Origin: Deltaproteobacteria bacterium
GTDB lineage: Bacteria > Desulfobacterota > GWC2-55-46 > JADFVP01
Reading direction: 5' to 3'
DNA: 7,689 bases
NCBI GenBank assembly: GCA_024275855.1
Contig: JAJRYL010000012.1
Location: 1 to 7,689 of the forward strand
Positions 1 to 7,121 of the stretch are shown here, piece after piece. Made by a program: the position numbers and the translations under genes. Below the pieces are notes generated by a model that was not told where the DNA came from, ran no database searches, and was given only the letters and a program-made list of their open reading frames with translations. Every line of letters begins with the position of its first letter. Position 1 is the stretch's first letter.

Positions 1-3000
1 CGTATTACCCTTGCGGTCGGTTATGCGCACGCGCGAGTTTTTGTTGAGCAGAACTTTCCTTATTTTCGTATAAGCCGCTTCGCTGACAATAGCTATCTCG
101 TCATCGCGGTCTTTTTCAAGACGGGCAAGTTCGTGCTCTTCGATCGACTTGGAGCGCGCGTCCTTTTCCGCTCCTTTGCGCGAGAAGACCTTTGCGTCGA
201 TAACAACACCCTCTATTCCGGGCGGAACCCTTAACGAGGTATCTTTAACGTCCTCGGCCTTCTCGCCGAAGATAGCCCTGAGAAGTTTCTCTTCAGGCGA
301 GAGCTGCGTCTCGCCCTTCGGGGTTATCTTGCCGACAAGTACATCGCCGGGCACGACATCGGCGCCGATATAGATTATACCGCTCTCATCAAGGTCTTTA
401 AGGGCCTCTTCACCTACGTTCGGTATATCTCTTGTTATCTCTTCTTTACCGAGCTTGATATCCCTTGCGACCATCTCGAACTCTTCTATATGGACGGAGG
501 TAAAGACATCGTCGCGAAGCAGACGCTCGCTGATAAGAATAGAGTCTTCAAAGTTATAACCGCCCCACGGCATAAAGGCGACCAGTATGTTGGAGCCGAG
601 CGCGAGTTCGCCCTCGTCCGTGCTCGGCCCGTCGGCGAGTACCTGCCCCGCGTCAATCGTATCGCCCTTAAAGACTATAGGCTTCTGATTGAGGCACGTG
701 TTCTGATTGGAGCGCCTGAACTTGGTGAGGTTATAAATATCGATAGCGCCGCTGTTGTTCTTAATTACAACGCGCGTTGCGTCTACGTTTTCAACTACCC
801 CGCCGTCTTTGGCGAGCACGGTGATTCCAGAATCCCGCGCGACGATACTCTCCATGCCGGTACCGACAATCGGAGACTGCGTTCTCATAAGCGGAACAGC
901 CTGACGTTGCATATTGGAGCCCATAAGCGCCCTGTTGGCATCGTCGTTTTCAAGAAACGGTATAAGCGAAGCCGCCACGCTGACAAGCTGGTTCGGCGAA
1001 ACGTCCATAAGGGTTACCTCATCGGGCGGCGCCATAATAAACTCGCCGTCTTTGCGCGCAGAGATAAAATCGTGTATAAACTTTCCGTTTTTATCGAGCG
1101 GCGCGTTGGCCTGCGCTATTACATGGTTCGACTCGTCGAGCGCCGAAAGGTAGGTTATCTCGTTCGTCACCTTAGCGTTTTTAGCCTGCCTGTAAGGGGT
1201 CTCGATGAAACCGAAGTCGTTCACTCTCGCGAATGTGGAGAGCGAGACAATGAGGCCGATGTTCGGCCCTTCAGGGGTCTCGATCGGGCAGATCCTGCCG
1301 TAATGGGTCGCGTGAACGTCACGCACCTCGAAACCCGCGCGCTCTCTTGTCAGTCCGCCGGGGCCGAGCGCAGAGAGTCTGCGCTTGTGCGTGATCTCTG
1401 AGAGCGGGTTGGTCTGATCCATAAACTGCGAGAGCTGACTGGAACCGAAGAACTCCTTGATTACGGCGGAGACCGGTTTAGGGTTGATGAGGTCGTGCGG
1501 CATAAGGGTCTCAAGCTCGCCAAGACTCATCCTCTCCTTTACGGCACGCTCCATCCTTAAAAGCCCTATACGGTACTGATTCTCCAACAGCTCGCCGACA
1601 CTGCGGACACGGCGGTTCCCGAGGTGGTCTATATCGTCCACAGCGCCCTGGCCGTTGCACAGGCCGATAAGGTAATGGACAACCGCTAAAATATCCTCTT
1701 TGCGAAGCGTTGTGACGTCGAGCGGCACGTCGTCGAAGCCGAGCTTGCGGTTTATCTTCAGACGGCCAACCTTCGAGAGGTCGTACCTGTCGGAGCTGAA
1801 AAAGAGGTCGTTGAAGAACTTGCGCGCCGTCTCAACGGTCGGCAGGTCTCCGGGTTTGAGCCTCTTGTATATCTCGATGATAGCGTTGATAGTAACATTG
1901 GTAATGGTATGGTCCGGCGCTATCTTCCTGTAATCGTTAACGGCCTTGGTCTCGTCGTCTCCAACCTTGTCGTTAAGCAGTGTATTTCTAAAGTACGGCC
2001 CCATTGCCTCTACAAGCAGAAGCTTAAAGCCGGTTATGCCGCGCGCTGAAATCTCGTCGAGATTGTCGCGCGTCAACTCCTGGTTGCACTCTAAAAGCAC
2101 CTCTCCGGTCTTCGGGTCCACTATGTCTTTAGAGGCTATTCTTCCGACAACCTCTTCAACGTCTACATCTATATACTCTATGCCCGCTTCCACTATCTTT
2201 CTGGTAGCGAGGCGTGTAAACTTTCTGTCTTTCTTAACTATGACCTTGCCGGTCGCGTCCTTTATATCGCGGCTCGCCCTCTGCCCTACAAGAAACTCCG
2301 GCTCAACGCTCTTTAAGATCTTGGAGCCGTCAAAAAGTATCTCTTCGCTCGGATAGAAGTAGTTGACCATCTCTTCAACGGAGTAGCCGAGGGCCTTTAA
2401 AAGTATGGTGGCCGGCATCTTGCGCCGTTTATCTATGCGGACGTAGAGAAGATCTTTCTGGTCGAACTCGAAGTCGAGCCACGAACCGTGATACGGAATT
2501 ACGCGCGCCGTATAGAGAACCTTGCCGGAAAAGGTTTTGGCCTTCTCGTACTCGAAAAAGACACCGGGGGAACGGTGGAGCTGGCTTACGATAACACGCT
2601 CTGTACCGTTTATAATAAAAGAGCCCTTTTGGGTCATCAGCGGTATTTCGCCGAAGTAGACCTCCTGCTCTTTTATGTCGCGGATAGACTGCACACCGGT
2701 CTCTGCGTCCTTGTCCCACATAATAAGCCTGACAAGAATCTTGATAGGCGCGGCATACGTCATGCCCTTCTGGTGGCACTCTTCAATAGTGTACTTGGGT
2801 TCTAAAAGTGAATACTTTACAAATTCCAGAGAGGCGTTTCCGCTAAATCCGTTTATGGGGAAAGAACTGTTGAATACCGCCTGAAGGCCCGTCTCGTCCC
2901 TGCTTGCCGACGCGGCGTCCGTTTGCAGAAACTGAGCAAACGATTCCTTCTGGACCTCTATCAGGTTAGGCATGTCAATTACCTTGGTAATCCTTGAGTA

Positions 3001-3045
3001 ACCTTTCCTGAGTATCACTGATTTTGATGAAAGACTGGAGGCCAT
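1..3045 (-). CDS. rpoB: DNA-directed RNA polymerase subunit beta (RpoB), 5' part only
   Basis: This is the beta subunit of RNA polymerase, which with beta' forms the catalytic centre of transcription. The frame is open for 1015 codons and runs off the left edge; by comparison with E. coli (1342 aa) about a quarter of the protein is missing. The start is fixed: ATG follows an in-frame TAG directly, with AAGGAG (3054-3059) 8 nt upstream. Visible blocks are the N-terminal [15 protein letters not shown] stretch, the rifampicin pocket beginning [17 protein letters not shown], and YNFEDS with the acidic pair at residues 833-834 (E. coli 813-814). Rifampicin-contact residues look wild type: D543, H553 and S558 correspond to E. 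coli D516, H526 and S531. T occurs where E. coli has N518, which is common in other bacteria. It is separated from rplL by 277 nt containing a terminator-like hairpin and a second long hairpin, so expression is probably attenuated relative to the ribosomal genes. No frameshift or insertion was seen. Confidence 0.98.
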   Translation of the reverse strand, partial: MASSLSSKSVILRKGYSRITKVIDMPNLIEVQKESFAQFLQTDAASASRDETGLQAVFNSSFPINGFSGNASLEFVKYSLLEPKYTIEECHQKGMTYAAPIKILVRLIMWDKDAETGVQSIRDIKEQEVYFGEIPLMTQKGSFIINGTERVIVSQLHRSPGVFFEYEKAKTFSGKVLYTARVIPYHGSWLDFEFDQKDLLYVRIDKRRKMPATILLKALGYSVEEMVNYFYPSEEILFDGSKILKSVEPEFLVGQRASRDIKDATGKVIVKKDRKFTRLATRKIVEAGIEYIDVDVEEVVGRIASKDIVDPKTGEVLLECNQELTRDNLDEISARGITGFKLLLVEAMGPYFRNTLLNDKVGDDETKAVNDYRKIAPDHTITNVTINAIIEIYKRLKPGDLPTVETARKFFNDLFFSSDRYDLSKVGRLKINRKLGFDDVPLDVTTLRKEDILAVVHYLIGLCNGQGAVDDIDHLGNRRVRSVGELLENQYRIGLLRMERAVKERMSLGELETLMPHDLINPKPVSAVIKEFFGSSQLSQFMDQTNPLSEITHKRRLSALGPGGLTRERAGFEVRDVHATHYGRICPIETPEGPNIGLIVSLSTFARVNDFGFIETPYRQAKNAKVTNEITYLSALDESNHVIAQANAPLDKNGKFIHDFISARKDGEFIMAPPDEVTLMDVSPNQLVSVAASLIPFLENDDANRALMGSNMQRQAVPLMRTQSPIVGTGMESIVARDSGITVLAKDGGVVENVDATRVVIKNNSGAIDIYNLTKFRRSNQNTCLNQKPIVFKGDTIDAGQVLADGPSTDEGELALGSNILVAFMPWGGYNFEDSILISERLLRDDVFTSVHIEEFEMVARDIKLGKEEITRDIPNVGEEALKDLDESGIIYIGADVVPGDVLVGKITPKGETQLSPEEKLLRAIFGEKAEDVKDTSLRVPPGIEGVVIDAKVFSRKGAEKDARSKSIEEHELARLEKDRDDEIAIVSEAAYTKIRKVLLNKNSRVRITDRKGNT

Positions 3046-3072
3046 CTAACAAGCTCCTTAATTTAAACCCTC

Positions 3073-3117
3073 CAACGACTTCGCCCGCAGGACTGTCCTA
3101 CGGGCTGAAGACCGTTG
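3073..3117 (-). other. Long imperfect hairpin just upstream of the rpoB ribosome-binding site
   Basis: In the transcript this folds as CAACG/CGTTG, then CTTC/GAAG, then GCCCG/CGGGC, then UAGGA/UCCUG (one G-U pair) around a 3-nt loop, with small internal bulges: about 19 pairs in 45 nt. No T tract follows, so it is not a terminator. It lies about 14 nt from AAGGAG of rpoB. In E. coli the rplL-rpoB spacer carries an RNase III processing hairpin, and this may be the counterpart by position. That role is inferred; the pairing is seen directly. Confidence 0.6.
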
Positions 3118-3218
3118 AAATTAAGTTGTGATGCAATAAATAAAAGAGAAAAATTCCATTTTTTGAAACCCGGTAGTATAGAGGCTGCGGACTGCGTAAA
3201 GCGGTTATGTCCGGGTAG

Positions 3219-3244
3219 GCGGCGGTGTTCGAACCTGAAGCCGC
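3219..3244 (-). other. Small GC-rich hairpin in the rplL-rpoB spacer
   Basis: GCGGC and GCCGC enclose GGT-TCGAAC-ACC with a 4-nt bulge on the 5' side, giving eight possible pairs. No T tract follows. It resembles a tRNA T-arm only because of TTCGAA; the rest of a tRNA is absent. Function unknown, possibly chance. Confidence 0.25.
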
Positions 3245-3280
3245 GCTACGGTTACTGAACGCAAAAAAAAAATGTAAAAC

Positions 3281-3318
3281 AAAAAGACTCTTGCGCCCGG
3301 CATTCCGGGCGCAAGAGT
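3281..3318 (-). terminator. Strong intrinsic terminator / attenuator between rplL and rpoB
   Basis: A perfect 14-bp stem (arms 3305-3318 and 3287-3300, ACTCTTGCGCCCGG and its complement) with a 4-nt AATG loop starts 4 nt after the rplL stop. In the transcript it is followed by C and five U, and a further ten-T run lies at 3263-3272. This is a textbook Rho-independent terminator on the minus strand; on the plus strand no T tract follows. Since rpoB lies downstream in the same direction, it probably acts as a partial terminator that lowers rpoB expression relative to rplL, as the rplL-rpoB attenuator does in E. coli. Confidence 0.88.
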
Positions 3319-3322
3319 AAAA

Positions 3323-3703
3323 CTACTTAACCTCGATTTCTGCGCCTACGGCTTCGAGCTTAGCCTTGATGGTTGCGGCTTCGTCCTTGTCTACGCCCTC
3401 TTTAAGGGTAGTCGGCGCACTTTCGACAAGCTCCTTGGCCTCTTTGAGTCCAAGCCCCGTTACGCTGCGTACTTCTTTAATGACCTTGATCTTCTCGGAA
3501 CCGAAGCTCTTGAGCACTACGTCGAACTCGGTCTTCTCTTCCGCCGGCGCGCCCGCGCCAGGCGCCGCTACGGCCGCAGCCGCCGCAGGTGCCGCCGCTG
3601 AAACACCGAACTTCTCTTCAAGCTCTTTTACGAGGTCGGCCATATCGAGAACGCTCATGCTCTCAAGAAATTTTATTACGTCGTCTTTAGTTATGTCAGC
3701 CAT
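3323..3703 (-). CDS. rplL: 50S ribosomal protein L7/L12
   Basis: L7/L12 is the multicopy acidic stalk protein of the large subunit, which recruits and stimulates translational GTPases (EF-Tu, EF-G, IF2). The 126-aa product has the expected layout: an N-terminal dimerisation and L10-binding helical part (about residues 1-32, [16 protein letters not shown]), a flexible Ala/Pro-rich hinge (about 34-56), and the globular C-terminal domain with [15 protein letters not shown] is preceded by AGGAG (3712-3716) at about 8 nt, one of the clearest ribosome-binding sites in the window. It lies 142 nt downstream of rplJ, its complex partner. That gap holds a candidate internal promoter, which could help make L12 in excess. 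A strong hairpin terminator follows the TAG stop directly. Confidence 0.98.
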   Translation of the reverse strand: MADITKDDVIKFLESMSVLDMADLVKELEEKFGVSAAAPAAAAAVAAPGAGAPAEEKTEFDVVLKSFGSEKIKVIKEVRSVTGLGLKEAKELVESAPTTLKEGVDKDEAATIKAKLEAVGAEIEVK

Positions 3704-3744
3704 GTCTGTATCTCCTGTTATCAGTTTTCTTAATTCGAATTGGT

Positions 3745-3774
3745 ATTATATTCTATCAAAATCAACTCCGGCAA
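3745..3774 (-). promoter_or_regulatory. Candidate internal promoter for rplL (and rpoB)
   Basis: On the minus strand a consensus -10 TATAAT (3745-3750) lies 18 bp downstream of TTGCCG (3769-3774; 4 of 6 match to TTGACA). The expected start would be near 3738, giving a leader of about 35 nt that includes the rplL ribosome-binding site. The -35 overlaps one arm of a 6-bp inverted repeat (CCGGCA 3768-3773 / TGCCGG 3794-3799). The region is intergenic, so codon use does not explain the motif. It is predicted from sequence alone. Confidence 0.5.
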
Positions 3775-3845
3775 TATAAGCGCGCACACTGCCTGCCGGT
3801 AGTTTGTAAACCGCGTTCTTTAAATACCCGCGTATTACCGAAGTA

Positions 3846-4370
3846 CTAAGCCGCGTTCTCTTTCGACTCGCGAATTGCGCTAAGCGTGTAGACCAGTGCC
3901 CTCGGCACACCGCTGAGCACGTTGACAAAACCGGAAGCCGGCGCGTTCATAGAACCGATTATCTTTGCAAGCATCTCGTCTTTGCTCGGCAGTTCCGCCA
4001 GTGCTTTGATTTCATCGACACTAAGGACAATATCCCCGATGACTCCGGCTCTTAGCTTAAGCTTAGGCTGCTCTTTCGCGAACTCGACAAGTTTCTTGGC
4101 GGTTAAGGCAGCGTCTGCGAATCCGAAGACAAGGGCGACCGGGCCTACAATATGCTCTTTGAACCCGGCACAGTCCGTACCGTCTATAGCGCGGTTGGCA
4201 AGCGTATTACGCACAACCTTGAACTCTATGTCGGACTCGCGAAGATCTTTACGGAACGTGTCCATCTCTCCGGCGGTAATGCCCTGATACTCGGTAACAA
4301 AAGCCGCTTTCGCCTTGACTATACTCTGGCTCAGCTCTTCAATCAATTTTGCTTTATCTGTTCTTTCCAA
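3846..4370 (-). CDS. rplJ: 50S ribosomal protein L10
   Basis: L10 (174 aa) anchors L12 dimers to 23S rRNA to form the ribosomal stalk; the L10-L12 complex also represses its own mRNA in several bacteria. The N-terminal globular part is typical (ERTDKAKLIEEL, then VTEYQGITAGEMD, FKVVRNTLANRAI, and VGPVALVFGF), and a C-terminal helical tail (about 140-174) would carry the L12 dimers. The start is TTG, with GGAG ending 7 nt upstream inside a run of eight G; no ATG gives a better N-terminus, and Met-Glu-Arg-Thr is a usual beginning for this family. Upstream lies a 385-nt leader with an L10-leader structure and a probable attenuator, so autoregulation is likely. rplL follows after 142 nt. Confidence 0.97.
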   Translation of the reverse strand: MERTDKAKLIEELSQSIVKAKAAFVTEYQGITAGEMDTFRKDLRESDIEFKVVRNTLANRAIDGTDCAGFKEHIVGPVALVFGFADAALTAKKLVEFAKEQPKLKLRAGVIGDIVLSVDEIKALAELPSKDEMLAKIIGSMNAPASGFVNVLSGVPRALVYTLSAIRESKENAA

Positions 4371-4445
4371 ACTTTTTCTCCCCCCCCTCTCGTCTCTCCG
4401 TTGTTATGGCAAAGAGATCGGGATAGATAAATAAGCCGTACCGTG

Positions 4446-4479
4446 AAAAATTGCCGGCGAGCTAAAACCGCGCGCCCGG
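4446..4479 (-). terminator. Probable transcription attenuator in the rplJ leader
   Basis: In the transcript CCGGGCG (4473-4479) pairs with CGCCGG (4454-4459), six pairs with one bulged G around a 13-nt loop, followed by CAA and five U (4446-4450). This is a terminator-like hairpin inside a leader, about 75 nt before the rplJ start and about 25 nt after the L10-binding structure. Bacillus subtilis is known to control rplJL by L10(L12)4-dependent transcription attenuation; a similar arrangement is inferred here. The weak points are the bulge and the short T tract. Confidence 0.55.
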
Positions 4480-4502
4480 TACCGTGGTAATATTTACGTC
4501 CC

Positions 4503-4554
4503 GGTCTCGGCAGGGTTTTTCTGTTACGCCTTGCGGCCCCTGCTGTCTCTGACC
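4503..4554 (-). ncRNA. L10 leader: autoregulatory ribosomal-protein binding RNA
   Basis: The transcript forms an outer helix GGTC (4551-4554) / GACC (4503-4506), an asymmetric internal loop AGAGACA opposite CGA, a helix GCAGGG (4538-4543) / CCCTGC (4510-4515), and an inner GCC-GCAA-GGC hairpin with a GNRA tetraloop, followed by an A-rich strand. The elements AGACAGC-AGG and CUGCCGAG match the L10-binding region of 23S rRNA (helix 42, E. coli AGACAGCCAGG and CUGGUCGAG). This is the mimicry on which the known L10 leader family rests. It lies about 135 nt before rplJ, the expected place, and should repress rplJ-rplL when L10-L12 is in excess. The fold was derived by eye. Confidence 0.8.
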
Positions 4555-4696
4555 ATGGTTATAAGTTATATTTTACTCTTGAAAGCAGCGGGAAAAAGCT
4601 CACTCATTCCCCACGCTCGCATACAGCTACTACTAAAAACCTGTAGATAGAACAACAGCCGTTTGCCTGATAATCTCTACAAAAGCCGACCTTCAC

Positions 4697-4722
4697 GGAT
4701 AAGCACCCACCGCTCTTGTCAA
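4697..4722 (-). promoter_or_regulatory. Tentative promoter for rplJ-rplL
   Basis: A perfect TTGACA (4717-4722) lies in the rplJ leader just after rplA. The best -10 is TTATCC (4697-4702) with an upstream TG, but the spacing is only 14 bp; using the overlapping TTGTTG gives 17 bp with a poorer -35. Two TATAAC boxes further down (around 4562-4575) are alternatives without a good -35. A promoter somewhere in this 385-nt gap is likely, because it precedes the L10 leader; this exact site is uncertain. Confidence 0.35.
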
Positions 4723-4755
4723 CAATAAAACCCCGTATCCAAAAGTACGCCCGGT

Positions 4756-5451
4756 TTACTTGTAGGACTTCTTAACCTCGACAACGTCGAGCTTTACCGA
4801 CGGGCCCATTGTCGTGCAGAGGTGCAGGCTTATTATATACGTACCTTTACTCGCCGCAGGTTTTGCCTTGGTTATGGCTTCGAGCAGCACGGTAAAGTTC
4901 TCTTTAAGTTTCTGCGCCCCGAAAGAGACCTTGCCTATCGGCACGTGGATATTGCCGACTTTGTCTACCCTGAACTCCACCTTGCCGGCCTTTAGTTCTT
5001 CAACGGCCTTCTTTACGTCGAAGGTTACGGTGCCGAGCTTCGGGTTGGGCATAAGACCTCTCGGGCCGAGCACCTTGCCGAGCTTGCCGACTTCGACCAT
5101 CATGTCCGGCGTAGCGACGGTACTGTCGAAATCCGTCCAGCCCGCCTTTATCTTACTTACCAGTTCTTCGGCTCCGGCGTACTCCGCTCCGGCGGCGAGG
5201 GCCTCGGCCTCTTTCTCGCCCTTGGCAAAGACCAGAACCCGTACTTTTCTTCCCGTGCCGTTAGGCAGCACTACCGTGCCCCTTACCATCTGCTCGGCCT
5301 GTCTCGGATCGACTCCGAGCCGCCCGGTTACCTCTACCGTCTCGTCGAACTTGGCGACGGCAAGCTGCCCGATAAGGTCGAAACCTTCGTCTACGCCATA
5401 TATACGGTCGATCTCTACCTTCTGCGCTGCCGCGTTATACTTCTTACCCAT
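4756..5451 (-). CDS. rplA: 50S ribosomal protein L1
   Basis: L1 (231 aa) binds 23S rRNA helices 76-78, forms the mobile stalk on the E-site side, and is the usual autogenous repressor of the L11 operon. The family signature [15 protein letters not shown] is at residues 128-142, followed by the usual C-terminal [11 protein letters not shown] and TMGPSVKLD. The length is normal. ATG lies 5 nt after the rplK stop, and its likely ribosome-binding site GAGGGG is made of the last codons of rplK, so translation of the two is probably coupled. The 385-nt gap that follows before rplJ suggests that rplK-rplA and rplJ-rplL are partly separate transcription units. Confidence 0.98.
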   Translation of the reverse strand: MGKKYNAAAQKVEIDRIYGVDEGFDLIGQLAVAKFDETVEVTGRLGVDPRQAEQMVRGTVVLPNGTGRKVRVLVFAKGEKEAEALAAGAEYAGAEELVSKIKAGWTDFDSTVATPDMMVEVGKLGKVLGPRGLMPNPKLGTVTFDVKKAVEELKAGKVEFRVDKVGNIHVPIGKVSFGAQKLKENFTVLLEAITKAKPAASKGTYIISLHLCTTMGPSVKLDVVEVKKSYK

Positions 5452-5456
5452 CTCCG

Positions 5457-5882
5457 TTACCCCTCTACAGTAATGCCCATACTTCTCGCAGTACCGGCAA
5501 TAGTCTTCATCGCGGCCTCAAGGCTTCCGGCGGACAGATCCGGTGTCTTGAGTTTCGCTATCTCTTCTATCTGCTTGCTTGTCACTTTGCCGACCTTCTC
5601 TTTGTGCGGCTCTTTGGAACCCTTGGTTATACCCGCCGCCTTTAATAAAAGGATCGGGGCAGGAGGCGTCTTTGTAATATAAGAGAAAGACCTGTCCGCA
5701 TAGACCGTAATTACAACCGGAATAACGGTGTCCCCTTCCTTCTGCGTCTTGGCGTTAAAGGCCTTGCAGAAGTCCATTATGTTTACGCCGTGCTGTCCGA
5801 GCGCGGGCCCAATCGGCGGAGACGGATTTGCCTTGCCTGCCGCAATCTGAAGTTTAATTAGCCCGATAACTTTCTTAGCCAT
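5457..5882 (-). CDS. rplK: 50S ribosomal protein L11
   Basis: L11 (141 aa) binds the GTPase-associated centre of 23S rRNA and takes part in factor binding and in the stringent response through RelA. The N-terminal domain carries the conserved proline-rich segment [13 protein letters not shown] (residues 20-32), where thiopeptide-resistance changes usually fall; the two prolines 22 and 23 are present. The C-terminal rRNA-binding domain ends with the typical [12 protein letters not shown]. The ATG has GAGAGG (5893-5898) about 10 nt upstream. It lies 82 nt after nusG, a gap with one small hairpin, and 5 nt before rplA. Confidence 0.98.
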   Translation of the reverse strand: MAKKVIGLIKLQIAAGKANPSPPIGPALGQHGVNIMDFCKAFNAKTQKEGDTVIPVVITVYADRSFSYITKTPPAPILLLKAAGITKGSKEPHKEKVGKVTSKQIEEIAKLKTPDLSAGSLEAAMKTIAGTARSMGITVEG

Positions 5883-5924
5883 CTTTTTAATACCTCTCTA
5901 CACTGCTTAACTACCTGATATACA

Positions 5925-5943
5925 TGCCGCAACAATCGCGGCA
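5925..5943 (-). other. Short hairpin in the nusG-rplK gap
   Basis: TGCCGC and GCGGCA form a 6-bp stem with a 7-nt loop in the 82-nt gap. No T tract follows, so it is not an intrinsic terminator. By position it lies in the leader of the L11-L1 pair, where L1-responsive structures occur in other bacteria, but I could not recognise the L1 consensus, so this role is not claimed. Confidence 0.35.
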
Positions 5944-5964
5944 CTCACTTTTATTCAATAACGA

Positions 5965-6501
5965 TTATGCCTTTTCAACCTGTATAAAGTCGAGTTCTAC
6001 GGGTGTGGCTCTTCCGAAAATACTTACCAGCACACGAAGCTTGCCTTTTTCAGGCTTTACCTCTTCAACTATTCCGGTAAAGTTGGTGAACGGCCCGTCT
6101 ATAACCCTGATGGACTCGCCACGATCGAACAGCACCTTCGGTTTCGGCCTTACCGCGCCCTCTTCCATCTGAGATGTAATCCTCTGCACCTCGACATCAG
6201 GCACGGCAGGCGGCATTTCCATATTCTGTCCGCCCACAAAACCGGTAACCTTGGGCGTTGACTTTACTATGTGCCAGGTCTCTTCGTTAAGGGTCATATT
6301 CACCAGTATATAACCGGGGAAGAACTTACGCATGGTAGTTCTTTTTACGCCCTTGGCCATTTCAACAACCTTTTCGGAAGGTACCAGTACCTCTCCGAAA
6401 AGCTCTTCCTTACCGGAAACCCGCACATTCTCTTCAAGCGCGGCCTTTACCTTATTCTCATACCCTGAGTAGGTGTGAACAACATACCACTTCTTCTCCA
6501 T
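5965..6501 (-). CDS. nusG: Transcription termination/antitermination factor NusG
   Basis: NusG binds the RNA polymerase clamp, increases processivity, and links polymerase to Rho or to ribosomal protein S10. The 178-aa protein has the N-terminal NGN domain (about 1-115: KKWYVVHTYSGYENKV, then RKFFPGYILVNM, then TPKVTGFVGG) and a C-terminal KOW domain (about 127-178: GESIRVIDGPFTNFTGIVEEV, ending DFIQVEKA). AGGAG lies 4 nt upstream of the ATG, a rather short spacing. It follows secE by 92 nt, a gap with an inverted repeat, in the near-universal secE-nusG order. No inserted domain is present. Confidence 0.98.
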   Translation of the reverse strand: MEKKWYVVHTYSGYENKVKAALEENVRVSGKEELFGEVLVPSEKVVEMAKGVKRTTMRKFFPGYILVNMTLNEETWHIVKSTPKVTGFVGGQNMEMPPAVPDVEVQRITSQMEEGAVRPKPKVLFDRGESIRVIDGPFTNFTGIVEEVKPEKGKLRVLVSIFGRATPVELDFIQVEKA

Positions 6502-6515
6502 ACCGCTCCTGACTT

Positions 6516-6573
6516 ATAGTCCCATTTCAATCGTTGCGAACCCGACATAAGAAAGGGGGCAACAATGGACTAT
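6516..6573 (-). other. Inverted repeat spanning the secE-nusG gap
   Basis: In the transcript ATAGTCCA (6566-6573) pairs with TGGGACTAT (6516-6524, one bulge), and TTGTTGC (6559-6565) pairs with GCAACGA (6531-6537, one G-U), giving about 15 pairs around a 21-nt loop. A 6-nt bulge lies between the two helices. It ends about 7 nt before the nusG ribosome-binding site. No T tract follows. It could be a processing or translational control element for nusG; the function is unknown. Confidence 0.45.
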
Positions 6574-6593
6574 GCCTTATTAAAGGCTAAGTT

Positions 6594-6785
6594 CTATTTA
6601 ATAATAAAGCCAATCCCTTTTGAAAGGAAGAGGTCGACAAAACCGAGAAAACCCGCGAGCACAAAGGTTACAACGATGACAACCCAGGTAGAGCTCATGG
6701 TCTGCTGCTTGGTAGGCCACGTAACTTTTCTGAGTTCGCTGCGGGCGTCTGATATAAACTTTTTCGTTCCTTGTATTGAAATCAT
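6594..6785 (-). CDS. secE: Preprotein translocase subunit SecE
   Basis: SecE is the small membrane subunit that clamps SecY in the SecYEG protein-export channel. The 63-aa product is the short single-span form: an amphipathic N-terminal helix, the conserved cytoplasmic ELRKVTWPTKQQT (residues 17-29), and one membrane segment at about residues 33-55 (STWVVIVVTFVLAGFLGF). The first ATG giving a normal N-terminus was chosen. No strong ribosome-binding site is visible; the upstream sequence is A-rich (AAAGAAAAAGACGATAAAT). It lies between tRNA-Trp and nusG, the usual context. The 336-nt region before it contains tandem repeats and a hairpin, which may hold its promoter. Confidence 0.95.
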   Translation of the reverse strand: MISIQGTKKFISDARSELRKVTWPTKQQTMSSTWVVIVVTFVLAGFLGFVDLFLSKGIGFIIK

Positions 6786-6808
6786 ATTTATCGTCTTTTT
6801 CTTTAAAC

Positions 6809-6825
6809 GCCGTATCGCTTACGGC
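6809..6825 (-). other. Hairpin before secE
   Basis: GCCGT and ACGGC form a 5-bp stem with a 7-nt loop, flanked by TTAA on the 5' side and GTTTAA on the 3' side, which could extend it with a bulge. It lies between the last tandem-repeat copy and the secE start, about 25 nt upstream. Purpose unknown. Confidence 0.3.
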
Positions 6826-6999
6826 TTAAGCAAACATTTTTTAAATCAGTAATATCACATACAGTCGATACCGGCCCTGTGCATTAGCAAAGTACGAGGT
6901 TTAAGCAAACATTTTTTAAATCCGTTATATCACATAGAGTCGATACCGGCCCTGCGCATTAGCAAAGTACGAGGCTTAAGCAAACATTTTTTAAATCCG
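6826..6999 (-). repeat. 75-bp direct tandem repeat (2.3 copies) between tRNA-Trp and secE
   Basis: Two full units, 6826-6900 and 6901-6975, differ at 5 of 75 positions. A 24-nt partial third unit (6976-6999) follows, differing from unit 2 at none of its bases. Each full unit holds an extended -10-like element on the minus strand (TGATATAAC in unit 2, TGATATTAC in unit 1) but no evident -35. Unit ends carry the palindrome CTTAAG. Each unit also holds a tiny ATG-TGA frame of nine codons, but the copies differ by amino-acid changes, so nothing suggests coding. The origin is probably local duplication; an effect on secE transcription is possible but not shown. Confidence 0.92.
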
Positions 7000-7121
7000 C
7001 CATCTAACAGTAAGCGGCACAAAAGAGATACAACCTGAGACCATGCATAGCACACAGTACACCCGAAGCCCTTAAGATACGCCCTTAAGCTTGTAAAATA
7101 CGCACGACAGCGTGAAAAAAG
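7000..7121. other. Spacer after tRNA-Trp: short repeats, no gene
   Basis: In the transcript, six U (7115-7120) follow the tRNA CCA end after one base, then a 4-bp hairpin CACG-CTGT-CGTG (7103-7114) and TATTTT. This might end part of the tRNA transcript, but the signal is weak. GCCCTTAAG occurs twice (7068-7076 and 7081-7089). ACACAGTAC (7052-7060) is repeated on the other side of the tRNA (7203-7211). No convincing coding frame was seen. Confidence 0.5.

Noticed and set aside
490..1401. 303-codon open frame on the plus strand
   Set aside because: It lies exactly antisense to conserved rpoB codons in the same codon register and has no recognisable family; the minus-strand reading matches RpoB throughout.
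3175..3180. TATACT as a possible -10 of an rpoB promoter
   Set aside because: The nearest -35-like hexamer (TTTACG) is only 14 bp away and there is no upstream TG; too weak to list, though some promoter in this spacer is possible.
3224..3240. TTCGAA-containing stretch resembling a tRNA T-arm
   Set aside because: No acceptor, D or anticodon arms around it on either strand; it is a small palindrome within a hairpin.
4522..4554. 10-codon ATG frame inside the L10-leader structure
   Set aside because: No ribosome-binding site; its sequence is explained by the conserved RNA fold.
4566..4607. 13-codon ATG frame in the rplJ leader (MSELFPAAFKSKI), a possible leader peptide
   Set aside because: The G-rich sequence touches the ATG with no proper spacing, there is no run of regulatory codons, and the L10 structure already explains the leader.
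6565..6852. 95-codon plus-strand frame
   Set aside because: Antisense to secE, whose minus-strand product is clearly conserved.
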